A DNA stretch of 64,000 bases, from contig NZ_CP084561.1 of the NCBI RefSeq assembly GCF_021789315.1, forward strand, positions 2,976,001 through 3,040,000, given 5' to 3'. The notes below the pieces were generated by a model. It saw only the letters and a program-made list of their open reading frames with translations, ran no database searches and was not told the origin of the DNA. Every line of letters starts with the position of its first letter. Positions within the stretch are counted from its first letter, which is position 1. The position numbers were made by a program, and so were the translations under genes. This DNA comes from Arthrobacter sp. FW305-BF8. GTDB lineage: Bacteria; Actinomycetota; Actinomycetes; Actinomycetales; Micrococcaceae. Shown here in pieces: positions 33,879-42,891 of the stretch.

Positions 33879-36800
33879 CTATACGTCCGCTCCGAGCCGC
33901 TGGCTGATGACCGTGGACACGCCATCGCCCCGCATCGTCACACCGTAGAGCGCGTCAGCCACTTCCATGGTCCGCTTCTGGTGTGTGATCACGATCAGCT
34001 GGCTGGATTCGCGGAGTTCTTCGAAGATCGTAATGAGCCGGCTCAGGTTGGTGTCATCCAGCGCCGCTTCGACCTCGTCCATGACGTAGAAGGGCGAGGG
34101 CCGGGCTTTGAAGATAGCCACGAGCAGGGCCACCGCGGTGAGTGACCTTTCGCCGCCGGAGAGCAGCGACAGCCGCTTGATTTTCTTGCCCGCGGGCCTG
34201 GCTTCGACCTCGATGCCGGTGGTGAGCATGTCCGTGGGGTCGGTCAGGACCAGCTTTCCCTCCCCGCCCGGGAAGAGCCGGCCGAAGACCCGCACGAACT
34301 GGGCCGAGGTGTCCGCAAATGCCTCAGAGAAGACCTTCTGCACGCGGTCATCGACTTCCTTGATGATGTCCAGCAGGTCCTTGCGGCTGGCTTTGAGGTC
34401 CTCCAGCTGGGTGCTGAGGAACTGGTGGCGTTCCTCCAGTGCTGCGAACTCCTCCAGCGCCAGGGGGTTGACCTTGCCCAGCGATGACAGGTCCCGTTCC
34501 GCCTTGCGGAGCCGCTTTTCCTGCTCCTCACGGACGAACGGCACGCCCTCCACCACGGGCTGGCCCTCGGTATCGACCGGCGCCCGCAGCGCCGCCCACT
34601 TGTCCGTGGAAGCGGCGGCGGGCAGGGGCACCGGCTGGTCCGGGCCGTAATCCGCCACGAGCTGGTCCGCCGTCAGCCCCAGCTCCTCCACCGACTTCGT
34701 TTCCAGCGCCTCGATCCGGAGCCGCTGCTGGGCACGCGCCAGCTCGTCGCGGTGCACCGAGTCGGTCAGTTCCGCCAGTTCGCGGGCCAGCGCGTCGTTG
34801 GCCGTGCGGATAGCGGAGAGTTCCCGGTCCCGCTGCTCCCGGACCTGCTCGGCAAGGTCCCGCTCCCGGCCGGCCAGCTCAACGGAAACGTCGCTGAACC
34901 GGATCAGGTGCTCCGCCGCGGCCGAGACTGCCGCCGCCCGCTTGGCCTGGATCCTTCGGCGGCGGGCCCGTTCGGCGGCCTGTTCACGCGCCCGGCGTTC
35001 CGAGGCCGCCGCACGTTCCAGCGAGGCGGCCCGGTTGCTGATGGCCGTGAGCTGCTCCTCCCGGCTGCGCAGGGACAGCCGGGCTTCCATTTCGGCCGAC
35101 CGTGCCTGGGATGCGGCCAGGGCCAGCGCGTCCCGCTGTTCCGTGGACGGTTCCTCCTCGGCGGGCGCGTCCTGGGCGGCCGCCAGCCGCGATGCCACCG
35201 CCGTCAGCGCCTCCTGCTCGGCCACGATGTTTGCCTCCGCACGGGCCAACGACGCGGCCAGCCGTTCGCTTTCGCCGACGGCGCTGCGAAGGACCGAGTT
35301 GAGGTGGCCCAGCCGTTCGGCCACCGCTGCCAGCCGGGCGTCCGATTCATGCAGGCGCTCCAGCGCGGCGTCCGCGCGTTCCTGCGCCTCGCCGCGCCGG
35401 GCCTCGGCGGCCGCCAGGGCAAAGCGGCCCTGTTCCAGCCCCGCCGTGACCGCCGCCAGGCGGGACGCGGCGTCGTCGACGGCGGCCTGCACCTCAAGCA
35501 GCGAGGGCGCCTTCGCGGAACCGCCGGTGACGGTCCAGGCGGTGAATACGTCGCCGGCGAGCGTCACGGCGGTAAGGTCAGGACGCCCGGCGACCAGGTC
35601 CGCCGCCGCTTCATGATCGTCGACGACGGCGGTGGCAGCGAGCAGCGTACGCACGGCCGCCGCCGTGGTTCCGGAGGCCGTCACCAGGTCCGCCGCCGGG
35701 CGGGCCCCGGCTGGCAGGGCACCGTTTCCTGCAGCGGGTATTCCTGCAACGGGTATGCCTGCGGCAGCGGGCGCCGCTGCCGGAGGTGGCGCGGCCTCGA
35801 GCAGCAGCGTGGCACGGCCGGCGTCGTCCTCCCTGAGCAGGCGCACCAGTTCTGATGCCGTTCCGGCGTCCCGCACCACGATGGCGTCCGAAGCGCTGCC
35901 CAGTGCTGCAGCCACGGCGGCCTCATAGCCCGGTTCAACGGTCAGTGCAGTCGACAGCGGGCCGACGGTACCGGCCACCCCGGCATTGAGGACATGCTCA
36001 GAGCCGTCCTTGCGGTTGAGGCCCAGCTGGAGGGCCTCGTGCCGTGCCTTCAGCGCGTCCCGTTCGCGGACGGCGTCCCGCTCGGTGCTTTTCAGCGAAT
36101 CAATTTCCGCCAGGATGCCGTCGAGGGCGGCGCTGGCGTCCTCGTATTCGGCATCAAGGGTTTCCTCGCCGTCCTCGACCCCCGCTACCTGCGATTCCAG
36201 CGCGGTGAACTCGGATTGGGCATGCCGGCGGCGCTCATCGCCTGCTGCCAGGGATTCGCGCAGCCTGCCCACTTCAGCCTGGGCAGATTCCACCTTTGAC
36301 CGCGCCGCGCCCACCTGGCCGGCGAGCCGCGCCAAGCCCTCACGCCGGTCTGCGGCTGCGCGCAGCGCGGCGGTGAGCCGCTTCTCCTCGGCCGCGGCTG
36401 CATCCTCAGCCGCTGATTTGGCGGCGGTGGCAGCCTCCAGCGCGGCGCGCCCGGCAAGGATGTCCTGCTCCAGCTCCGCCTGCTCGCCGCGGACGCGCGC
36501 CGCCTGCCGCTCCAGCTGGTCCGGGTCCCGGCCGGGCTCCGGCGCTGGATCCGCGGATCCCAGCAGGCGGCAGCGTTCCTGGGCCAAAGATGCGAGGGAG
36601 CGCAGCCGCTCGCGTCCTGCGGACAGCTGATACCACGTGTCACGGGCGGCGTTCAGCTGCGGGGTCGCCTCCGCCGCAAGCTGTTCCAGGGAGGCCTGCC
36701 GCCGGCGGCCCCCCTCAAGTTCGATTTCGACGACGGCGCGCCGTGCCTTGAGCGCGGACTCGTCGGCGATGTCCTGCGCAAGGGTGTTCTGGAGCTGGAC

Positions 36801-37502
36801 CACGTCATCTGCCAGCAGCCTGGCGCGGGCATCGCGGACCTCGAACTGGACGGTCTGCGCACGCCGTGCCACCGCTGCCTGCTTGCCGAGCGGTGTAAGT
36901 TGCCGGCGGATTTCCCCGGTCAGGTCGCTGAGCCGCTGCAGGTTGGCCTGCATCGCCTCCAGCTTGCGGACGGTCTTCTCCTTGCGCCGCCGGTGTTTGA
37001 GGATGCCGGCGGCTTCTTCGATGAAGCCCCTGCGGTCCTCGGGAGTGGCGTGCAGGACGCGGTCCAGCTGTCCCTGCCCCACGATGACGTGCATTTCGCG
37101 GCCGAGCCCGGAGTCGGAGAGCAGTTCCTGGATGTCCAGGAGCCGGCACGCCGAGCCGTTGATGGCGTACTCCGAACCGCCGGTGCGGAAGAGCGTGCGC
37201 GAGATGGTGACTTCGCTGTACTCGATCGGCAGGGCGCCGTCGGCGTTGTCGATGGTGAGCGAGACGTGCGCGCGGCCCAGGGGCGGGCGGCCGGACGTGC
37301 CGGCAAAGATGACGTCCTCCATCTTGCCGCCGCGGAGGGTTTTGGCGCCCTGCTCCCCCATGACCCACGCCAGGGCGTCCACGACGTTGGACTTGCCCGA
37401 GCCGTTGGGCCCGACGACTGCCGTGACGCCAGGCTCGAAGTCGAACGTCGTGGCCGACGCAAACGACTTGAAGCCCCGGACGGTCAGACTTTTGAGGTGC
37501 AA
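33879..37502 (-). CDS. smc: Chromosome segregation protein SMC
   Basis: This 1207-residue SMC ATPase compacts and segregates chromosomes with ScpA/ScpB. Walker A GPNGSGKSN is at 31-39; the ABC signature LLSGGERSLTAVALL and Walker B YVMDEVEAALDD lie near the C-terminus. Two long coiled coils (about 165-480 and 690-1000) flank a hinge. Within the hinge, residues about 567-600 are a Pro/Ala/Gly-rich insert with repeats such as AGIPVAGIPAAG. It lies between mutM and ftsY, the usual position. Confidence 0.97.
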   Translation of the reverse strand: MHLKSLTVRGFKSFASATTFDFEPGVTAVVGPNGSGKSNVVDALAWVMGEQGAKTLRGGKMEDVIFAGTSGRPPLGRAHVSLTIDNADGALPIEYSEVTISRTLFRTGGSEYAINGSACRLLDIQELLSDSGLGREMHVIVGQGQLDRVLHATPEDRRGFIEEAAGILKHRRRKEKTVRKLEAMQANLQRLSDLTGEIRRQLTPLGKQAAVARRAQTVQFEVRDARARLLADDVVQLQNTLAQDIADESALKARRAVVEIELEGGRRRQASLEQLAAEATPQLNAARDTWYQLSAGRERLRSLASLAQERCRLLGSADPAPEPGRDPDQLERQAARVRGEQAELEQDILAGRAALEAATAAKSAAEDAAAAEEKRLTAALRAAADRREGLARLAGQVGAARSKVESAQAEVGRLRESLAAGDERRRHAQSEFTALESQVAGVEDGEETLDAEYEDASAALDGILAEIDSLKSTERDAVRERDALKARHEALQLGLNRKDGSEHVLNAGVAGTVGPLSTALTVEPGYEAAVAAALGSASDAIVVRDAGTASELVRLLREDDAGRATLLLEAAPPPAAAPAAAGIPVAGIPAAGNGALPAGARPAADLVTASGTTAAAVRTLLAATAVVDDHEAAADLVAGRPDLTAVTLAGDVFTAWTVTGGSAKAPSLLEVQAAVDDAASRLAAVTAGLEQGRFALAAAEARRGEAQERADAALERLHESDARLAAVAERLGHLNSVLRSAVGESERLAASLARAEANIVAEQEALTAVASRLAAAQDAPAEEEPSTEQRDALALAASQARSAEMEARLSLRSREEQLTAISNRAASLERAAASERRAREQAAERARRRRIQAKRAAAVSAAAEHLIRFSDVSVELAGRERDLAEQVREQRDRELSAIRTANDALARELAELTDSVHRDELARAQQRLRIEALETKSVEELGLTADQLVADYGPDQPVPLPAAASTDKWAALRAPVDTEGQPVVEGVPFVREEQEKRLRKAERDLSSLGKVNPLALEEFAALEERHQFLSTQLEDLKASRKDLLDIIKEVDDRVQKVFSEAFADTSAQFVRVFGRLFPGGEGKLVLTDPTDMLTTGIEVEARPAGKKIKRLSLLSGGERSLTAVALLVAIFKARPSPFYVMDEVEAALDDTNLSRLITIFEELRESSQLIVITHQKRTMEVADALYGVTMRGDGVSTVISQRLGADV

Positions 37503-37623
37503 GGTTTTCAGATCTCCATAGGTGGCTGCAGCGGGTGCTGGTCCTCCACCAAATCTAGTGGCAAACGGGCAGGAATCCCCGGATTTGCGGCGTTCCGGGC
37601 CTTCCCGACCAAGGTGTCCATGG

Positions 37624-38595
37624 TCACCAGCGGCCGTTGCGGGGCCGCGGCTGGCATACGGGGCAAGTGTAGGAGGAACGGTTCATGAACTGCTCGCGCC
37701 TCATGATGCTGACGATCCCGGCGGCAGCACAGCGCCGGCATTCCTGCCCCTCCCTGCCGTAGGCATTGAGGGACCGCTCAAAGTAGCCGGACGCGCCGTT
37801 GACGTTGACGTACAGGGAATCGAAGCTCGTACCGCCGGCAGCCAGGGCATCGGCCATCACGTCGCGGGCAGCGGCGAGGAGGCGTTCGGCTTCAGCCCGA
37901 CGGAGTGTGTCGGTGGGCCGCGCATAATGCAGTTTTGCCCGCCACAGGGCCTCGTCAGCGTAGATGTTGCCGATCCCGGACACGAGCCCCTGGTCCAGCA
38001 GCGCGCGTTTTAGCCCGGTCTTCCGCTTCCGGAGGCGGCGGTAGAAGGTGTCAAAGGAAAAATGCGGGTCCAGGGGGTCACGCGCGATGTGCGTGGCTTC
38101 CTCCGCAATGACCGGCAGCGGGTCCTCCGCAGTCCCGCCGGGTCCGCCGTCGTCCGTGGGAACAAGGGTGGTGATGAACAGGCCGCCGAAGATCCGCTGG
38201 TCCACGAACCGCAACTGCTCCGGCATGGCTTCCTCCGGACTCAGCCGCAGGCGGACCTTCAGGTGTTTCTCGTCCGGAACGGAGCTGTCCTGCATCAGGA
38301 GCTGGCCGCTCATGCCGAGGTGGGCCATCAGCGCGACGCCGGGCAGCCCCGAACCGCCGCTACCGGTGCTGCCACGGGACACACCGTCTTCCTGCAGCGG
38401 CATCCAGAGGAACTTGCCCCGGCGGACGACATCGAGGATTTTGGCTCCCTCAAGGTTTCCCGCGAAATCCTCGGGCCCCAGCGCGTGCCGGCGCACGGAT
38501 CTCGGGTCCACAACGTCGACGCCGGTGACGGTCCGGCCGCGGACCCAGTTGACCAGGCCGCGCCGGACCACCTCCACTTCGGGAAGTTCAGGCAC
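37624..38595 (-). CDS. mutM: Formamidopyrimidine-DNA glycosylase
   Basis: MutM excises 8-oxoguanine and other oxidised purines and nicks the abasic site. The 323-residue protein starts PELPEVEVVRRGL, with the catalytic N-terminal Pro and Glu after Met removal. It ends in the zinc finger ECRRC...YTCPVCQ, with the conserved Arg in MNRSSY. It is slightly longer than average, with an insert around residues 70-80 (STGSGGSG). Begins six bases after the rnc stop, so co-transcribed. Confidence 0.96.
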   Translation of the reverse strand: MPELPEVEVVRRGLVNWVRGRTVTGVDVVDPRSVRRHALGPEDFAGNLEGAKILDVVRRGKFLWMPLQEDGVSRGSTGSGGSGLPGVALMAHLGMSGQLLMQDSSVPDEKHLKVRLRLSPEEAMPEQLRFVDQRIFGGLFITTLVPTDDGGPGGTAEDPLPVIAEEATHIARDPLDPHFSFDTFYRRLRKRKTGLKRALLDQGLVSGIGNIYADEALWRAKLHYARPTDTLRRAEAERLLAAARDVMADALAAGGTSFDSLYVNVNGASGYFERSLNAYGREGQECRRCAAAGIVSIMRREQFMNRSSYTCPVCQPRPRNGRW

Positions 38596-38601
38596 CGGTG
38601 C

Positions 38602-39357
38602 TTAGCTGCCCGCGGCGGAATCCGAGGGAGCCGCCGCTGCGTCTGCCGGTGCAGGCTCCGCGTCGGCGACCTTGACTGCCGCGCCCGAAAGCTTCCGCCA
38701 GGCGTCCGCGGCAGCTTCCTGCTCGGCTTCCTTCTTGGAGTGGCCGGAGCCTGTGCCGTAGGCGGTTCCGCCGATCTGAAGTTGGGCGACGAAGGTGCGC
38801 GCGTGGTCCGGGCCGGAGCCCTCAACGGCGTAGTAGATGCTGCCCAGCTGACGGCCCGCGGCCAGCTCCTGGATGCTGGTTTTCCAGTCCGTGCCGGCAC
38901 CGAGCGCCGCGGCGTCCTTCAGGAGCGGACCAATGAGGCGCATCACCAGCTGGCGTGCGGTCTCGATGTCGTTGGACACGTAGGTAGCGCCAATGAGGGC
39001 TTCCATGGTGTCAGCCAGAATCGAGGCCTTGTTCTTGCCTTCGGTGAGCTTCTCCCCCTGGCCAAGGTAGATGTAGTCCCCGATGCCCAGACTGCGGCCG
39101 ATACCGGCGAGGGCACGGGTGCTCACCACCGCCGACCGGCGCTTGGCCAGATCGCCCTCAGGGAGCGTCGGGTTGTCGCGGTACAGCGCATCGGTGACGG
39201 AGAAGCCCAGGATGGAGTCACCCAGGAACTCAAGGCGCTCGTTGGTGGGTATGCCGCCGTTTTCGTAGGCGTACGAACGGTGTGTCAGAGCAAGACGAAG
39301 CGTCCCGGCGTCAATGAAGACACCGAGACGCTTCAGAAGCTCTTCAGTTGAAGACAT
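38602..39357 (-). CDS. rnc: Ribonuclease III
   Basis: RNase III cuts double-stranded RNA, including the rRNA precursor. The 251-residue protein has the catalytic signature NERLEFLGDSILGFSV (about 39-54), a second acidic block (DTMEALIGATYV) and a C-terminal double-stranded RNA-binding domain (DHARTFVAQLQIGG, GSGHSKKEAEQEAA). The last 25 residues are an Ala/Asp tail. Operon with rpmF and DUF177 upstream and mutM downstream. Confidence 0.97.
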   Translation of the reverse strand: MSSTEELLKRLGVFIDAGTLRLALTHRSYAYENGGIPTNERLEFLGDSILGFSVTDALYRDNPTLPEGDLAKRRSAVVSTRALAGIGRSLGIGDYIYLGQGEKLTEGKNKASILADTMEALIGATYVSNDIETARQLVMRLIGPLLKDAAALGAGTDWKTSIQELAAGRQLGSIYYAVEGSGPDHARTFVAQLQIGGTAYGTGSGHSKKEAEQEAAADAWRKLSGAAVKVADAEPAPADAAAAPSDSAAGS

Positions 39358-39378
39358 CCTGATCGACTTGTAGGCCGA

Positions 39379-39582
39379 TTAGACGTCCGCGACCTTGCGG
39401 CCCTTGTACTCAAGGAACAGCGCAGTGCCAGCCGAGTCGGTGACGACCTTTGCCTGGTGCGGCAGGCTGTAGGTGACCTGGCCGTTCTCGACGGTCTTCA
39501 CCAGGTGGGGGGCAGTTGCCTTCCACTGGGAACGACGGGCGCGGGTATTCGAGCGAGACATTTTCCGCTTGGGAACAGCCAC
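39379..39582 (-). CDS. rpmF: Ribosomal protein bL32
   Basis: This 67-residue basic large-subunit protein starts MAVPKRKMSRSNTRARRSQWK. It has no CxxC zinc pairs, so it is the cysteine-free form, which does not depend on zinc. It lies between the DUF177 gene and rnc, the standard order. Confidence 0.96.
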   Translation of the reverse strand: MAVPKRKMSRSNTRARRSQWKATAPHLVKTVENGQVTYSLPHQAKVVTDSAGTALFLEYKGRKVADV

Positions 39583-39618
39583 GGCTAACTCATTTCTCTC
39601 TAGAAAAACACTTACAAA

Positions 39619-40167
39619 TCAATTTTGCCGGTCAGGCTTAGCCAGATCAGCTAGGGCAGCCCAGCGAGGATCTACGACCTCGTGGTGGTGCCCCGGCTCG
39701 TCTTCCAGGCGCGCTCCGCATTCGGAACACAGACCCTGGCAGTCTTCCCGGCACACCGGCTGGAACGGCAGCGCGGTCACGACTGCGTCCCGCAACACCG
39801 GCTCAAGATCGATCAGATCGTGCTCGACTCGACGTTGCTCTTCATCGTCTTCCCCGTCGGAAAGCAGTACGCCTTCGTAGAGGAAAAGTTCTTGCACATT
39901 GACCTCAAGGTCATACGCAAGGGGATCCAGGCATCGGCCGCACTCACCGTTTACTTCGGTAAGGGCGGTTCCTGATACCAGAATTCCTTCGTGTACGGCC
40001 TCAAGCTTCAGGTCGAGCTCGATATCCGAGCCTTCCTGAACGCCAATGAGCGCCACGCCGAGATCTTTCGGCGCGGGTAGATGTTCCGTCAGTGTACGCA
40101 TGCTCCCCGGGCTGCGCCCGAGGTCCTTGACATCTAACATCAAGGGCGAACTTGCATCTCGCTTAAT
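39619..40167 (-). CDS. DUF177/YceD family protein with a probable ATT start
   Basis: The family pairs with rpmF in most bacteria and has been linked to 23S rRNA metabolism. The protein has two Cys pairs that could bind zinc (GECGRC and CREDCQGLCSECG). Without earlier starts the frame could begin at TTG/ATG 40143/40140, but neither has a ribosome-binding site. AGGAG (40177-40173) lies exactly five bases before an in-frame ATT (40167-40165). Starting there adds IKRDASSPL, and SSPL-type residues precede LDV in homologues as I recall them. The resulting length is 182 residues. Confidence 0.8.
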   Translation of the reverse strand: MKRDASSPLMLDVKDLGRSPGSMRTLTEHLPAPKDLGVALIGVQEGSDIELDLKLEAVHEGILVSGTALTEVNGECGRCLDPLAYDLEVNVQELFLYEGVLLSDGEDDEEQRRVEHDLIDLEPVLRDAVVTALPFQPVCREDCQGLCSECGARLEDEPGHHHEVVDPRWAALADLAKPDRQN

Positions 40168-40186
40168 GAGAACTCCTGTTGAACAT
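40163..40186 (-). CDS. Possible 7-codon leader ORF before DUF177
   Basis: ATG-TTC-AAC-AGG-AGT-TCT-CAT-TAA encodes MFNRSSH. It spans the DUF177 ribosome-binding site, and its stop overlaps the ATT start. It lies just after the predicted transcription start. Translation is unproven; it may be chance. Confidence 0.25.
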   Translation of the reverse strand: MFNRSSH

Positions 40187-40200
40187 ATGACCGACGTACC

Positions 40201-40230
40201 ATCTTAGCCTGAACTCCCTGACGGACTCAA
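40201..40230 (-). promoter_or_regulatory. Promoter of the DUF177-rpmF-rnc-mutM operon
   Basis: Minus strand: -35 TTGAGT (40230-40225), 18-base spacer, -10 TAAGAT (40206-40201). The predicted start is near 40194, giving a leader under 30 bases. Confidence 0.6.
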
Positions 40231-40311
40231 ACCGGATGCCACGCCGGGGCACGCGGCCGGCGTGCACCGGAAACGTACCGGACAAGCCTACCCCCTTCAG
40301 GGCTGGCGGGC

Positions 40312-40791
40312 CTAAGGCGCGCCGCCAGCCAGAAGCCGTTTCAGCACGGACCTGGGAACGTACTCGGAGACGCTGCCGCCCAGGCTGGCAACTTCCTTGA
40401 TCAGGGTTGATGACAGGTGAAGGTAGTGCGCCTCTGCCGGAAGGAACACGGTCTCCACCCCGCTCAGCTGGCGGTTCATCGTCGCCATGGGAAGCTCGTA
40501 GTCAAAGTCCGACGACGACCGCAGCCCCTTCACGATGGCGGACACCCCGCGCTGCCGGCAGTACTCCGCCAGGAGTCCCTCCCCGACGGGTTCCACGACG
40601 ATGCCGCGCAGGGAGGCCAGTGTCTCCCTGGCCATCTCAATCCGTTCCTCCAGCGGAAACCGGTACTTCTTGGCGTAGTTGGTGGACACGGCGACTATCA
40701 CTTCATCAAACAGGCTCGCGGCTCTGGCGATGACCTCGAGGTGTCCATTGTGGATGGGGTCGAAGGAGCCTGGGCATACGGCGCGTCTCAT
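40312..40791 (-). CDS. coaD: Phosphopantetheine adenylyltransferase
   Basis: CoaD makes dephospho-CoA from 4'-phosphopantetheine and ATP, the penultimate CoA step. The 159-residue nucleotidyltransferase starts RRAVCPGSFDPIHNGHLEVI with the HxGH ATP site (HNGH). Conserved segments VKGLRSSSDFDYELPMA and the SST-containing C-terminal block HYLHLSSTLIKEVASLGG follow. The ATG has TAGGTT exactly six bases upstream and no Shine-Dalgarno sequence. In many relatives it directly follows rsmD; here two plus-strand genes intervene. Confidence 0.96.
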   Translation of the reverse strand: MRRAVCPGSFDPIHNGHLEVIARAASLFDEVIVAVSTNYAKKYRFPLEERIEMARETLASLRGIVVEPVGEGLLAEYCRQRGVSAIVKGLRSSSDFDYELPMATMNRQLSGVETVFLPAEAHYLHLSSTLIKEVASLGGSVSEYVPRSVLKRLLAGGAP

Positions 40792-40803
40792 GCTCCGAAC
40801 CTA
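40792..40803 (-). promoter_or_regulatory. -10 box for a leaderless coaD transcript
   Basis: TAGGTT (40803-40798) precedes the ATG by six bases on the minus strand. Confidence 0.5.
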
Positions 40804-40894
40804 CCGTATCCGCAGGCCGGGATACCATGACTGGGGCACGGCCGCGAACGCGCCCGCGGCTGAAAAGAGTGCCGAACAGACAGGCAGGAAACCA

Positions 40895-42103
40895 ATGACA
40901 GAAACCCTTCCGGCTCCCTGGCAGCGTGCGGCCACCGGAGCGAACCTGCTGGCGGGGAACGGCACTTTGGGTGTGACCATCTTCGAGGAGATGACCACGC
41001 TCGCCATGCAGACCGGTGCCATCAACCTGGGGCAGGGATTTCCTGACGAGGACGGCCCCGCGGAGATCAAGGCGGCCGCCCAGGCCGCGATTGCCGAGGG
41101 CTCCAACCAGTACGCGCCCGGCAAGGGGGTCCCCCAGCTCCGGAAGGCCGTGTCCGCACACCAGAAGAGGTTCTACGGGCTGGAGCCGGACCCGGACACT
41201 GAAATTATCGTCACCACCGGAGCCACCGAGGCAATTGCCGCGTCACTGCTGGCCTTCGTCGGCCCCGGCGATGAGGTCCTGACCTTCGAGCCGTTTTACG
41301 ACTCCTACGGTGCGATCATCGGGCTCTCCGGCGCCACGCATGTCACGGCCCCGCTGCTGGCCCCCGATTTCCTGCCCGACTCCGCAGCCCTGGAGGCGGC
41401 GTTCACCGACCGCACCAAAGTCGTGCTGCTGAACAACCCGCACAACCCGACCGGTGCGGTCTTCCCGCGCGAGGTGCTTCAGCGCGTCGTCGACCTAGCC
41501 CGGAAGCATGACGCGATCATCATCACGGACGAGGTTTACGAGCACCTCACGTTCGGCGTCACCCACATTCCGGTGGCCACGCTGCCGGGGGCCGCCGACA
41601 GGACGGTCACCATTTCCTCGGCAGGCAAGACGTTCTCGTTTACGGGCTGGAAGGTCGGGTGGCTGAGCGGCCCTGAGCACCTCGTAGCGGCGGTCCGTAC
41701 CGTGAAGCAGTTCCTCACCTACAGTTCCGGCACCCCGTTCCAGAGTGCCATCGCCACCGGCCTGGCCCTGCCCGACGAATTCTACCAGGGCATCTCCGCC
41801 ACGCTGCGGAAAAAGCGCGACATCCTGAGTGAGGGGCTGCGCGCGGCCGGACTGGAGGTGTTCACCCCCGACGGCACCTACTTCGTCAACGTGGACACCT
41901 CCCCGCTGGGCATCCGCGACTCGGTGGACCTGGCCCGCCGCCTGCCCGCGCTAGTGGGAGTGGCGGCCATTCCGGTGCCCGTGTTCTGCCACCCCGAGGG
42001 CGCGGAGCGGACGCGCAGCCTGCTGCGGTTCGCGTTCTGCAAGCGCGACGAAGTCCTCGAGGAGGCCGCCGCGCGGCTGGCGACCCTCCGGGACAGGCTC
42101 TGA
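40895..42103 (+). CDS. PLP-dependent aminotransferase, class I/II
   Basis: This 402-residue fold-type I enzyme resembles kynurenine/methionine aminotransferases (YbdL/KAT group). The N-terminal block INLGQGFPDEDGPAEIK, NNPHNPTGAVFPREVL and ITDEVYEHLTF are typical. The PLP lysine is in SSAGKTFSFTGWKVGW. The substrate cannot be fixed from sequence. The ATG has AGGAA upstream. The next gene starts two bases after its stop, so the two form an operon. Confidence 0.9.
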   Translation: MTETLPAPWQRAATGANLLAGNGTLGVTIFEEMTTLAMQTGAINLGQGFPDEDGPAEIKAAAQAAIAEGSNQYAPGKGVPQLRKAVSAHQKRFYGLEPDPDTEIIVTTGATEAIAASLLAFVGPGDEVLTFEPFYDSYGAIIGLSGATHVTAPLLAPDFLPDSAALEAAFTDRTKVVLLNNPHNPTGAVFPREVLQRVVDLARKHDAIIITDEVYEHLTFGVTHIPVATLPGAADRTVTISSAGKTFSFTGWKVGWLSGPEHLVAAVRTVKQFLTYSSGTPFQSAIATGLALPDEFYQGISATLRKKRDILSEGLRAAGLEVFTPDGTYFVNVDTSPLGIRDSVDLARRLPALVGVAAIPVPVFCHPEGAERTRSLLRFAFCKRDEVLEEAAARLATLRDRL

Positions 42104-42105
42104 CC

Positions 42106-42888
42106 ATGCCCGGCGGAGCCCGGGCATCGCGCTTTCTGCGCGCCACCGGCCAGCACGCCGTCATCGAACCGGATACCTACACTGACGGGGGTTTCGTGCT
42201 CAGCATCGGCGGCGCCGAGCAGTCCCACGTGGACCTGGCCGACCCCGAGGACATCTTCTACGAATACCTGCGCCGTGTCGGGCACGTCGTGGACCTCGCC
42301 GCTCCGTGGGGTGAACCCATCCGTGCCCTGCATCTGGGGGCCGGGGCGCTGACCCTGGCACGGTACATCCAGGCGACCCGCCCCGGCTCCGTCCAATACG
42401 CCGTGGAACTGGAACGGGAGCTGCTGGACTTCGTGCTGGAGCGGCTGCCGCTGCCGGACGGAACCGACCTCCACACGGTCATCGGCGACGCCCGCGCCGC
42501 CCTGGCCGAGCTGCCGCCGGACCTGCGTTTCGACGTTGTCATCCTGGACATCTTCTCCGGGCCGGAGGCACCGGAACACATCGCCTGCACCGGGTTCTAC
42601 CAGGAGGCCGCGGCCCTTCTCTCGGAGCGGGGCGTGTTGATTGTGAATGTGGGCGACGAGCCGGGCCTGACGCTCGTCCGGAGCCAGGTGGCTGCGCTGC
42701 GCAGGGCCATGACCGACGTCGCAGCCTGCGCCGAGGCGGGCATGTTCGCGGGCAAGTATCCCGGGAACATCATCCTTGCCGGCACCCGCAGGCCGTGGCC
42801 GCCCGAGTGGACCGCCGCCCTGACAGCCCGCGGCCCCCATCCGGCCAAAGTCCTGGCCGGTGTGGAACTGGACGGGTTGTCCGACTAG
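42106..42888 (+). CDS. Spermidine-synthase-like methyltransferase-fold protein
   Basis: This 260-residue Rossmann-fold protein has a nucleotide-binding segment RALHLGAGALTLARYI, an acidic loop (YAVELERELLDFV) and DVVILDIFSGPEAPEH, as in spermidine synthase-like proteins. It lacks the surrounding polyamine genes and many actinobacteria annotate such proteins as spermidine synthase without evidence. It could be an aminopropyl- or methyltransferase. Start chosen by the two-base gap after the aminotransferase stop; GGGACAGG lies upstream. Confidence 0.75.
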   Translation: MPGGARASRFLRATGQHAVIEPDTYTDGGFVLSIGGAEQSHVDLADPEDIFYEYLRRVGHVVDLAAPWGEPIRALHLGAGALTLARYIQATRPGSVQYAVELERELLDFVLERLPLPDGTDLHTVIGDARAALAELPPDLRFDVVILDIFSGPEAPEHIACTGFYQEAAALLSERGVLIVNVGDEPGLTLVRSQVAALRRAMTDVAACAEAGMFAGKYPGNIILAGTRRPWPPEWTAALTARGPHPAKVLAGVELDGLSD

Positions 42889-42891
42889 GAG

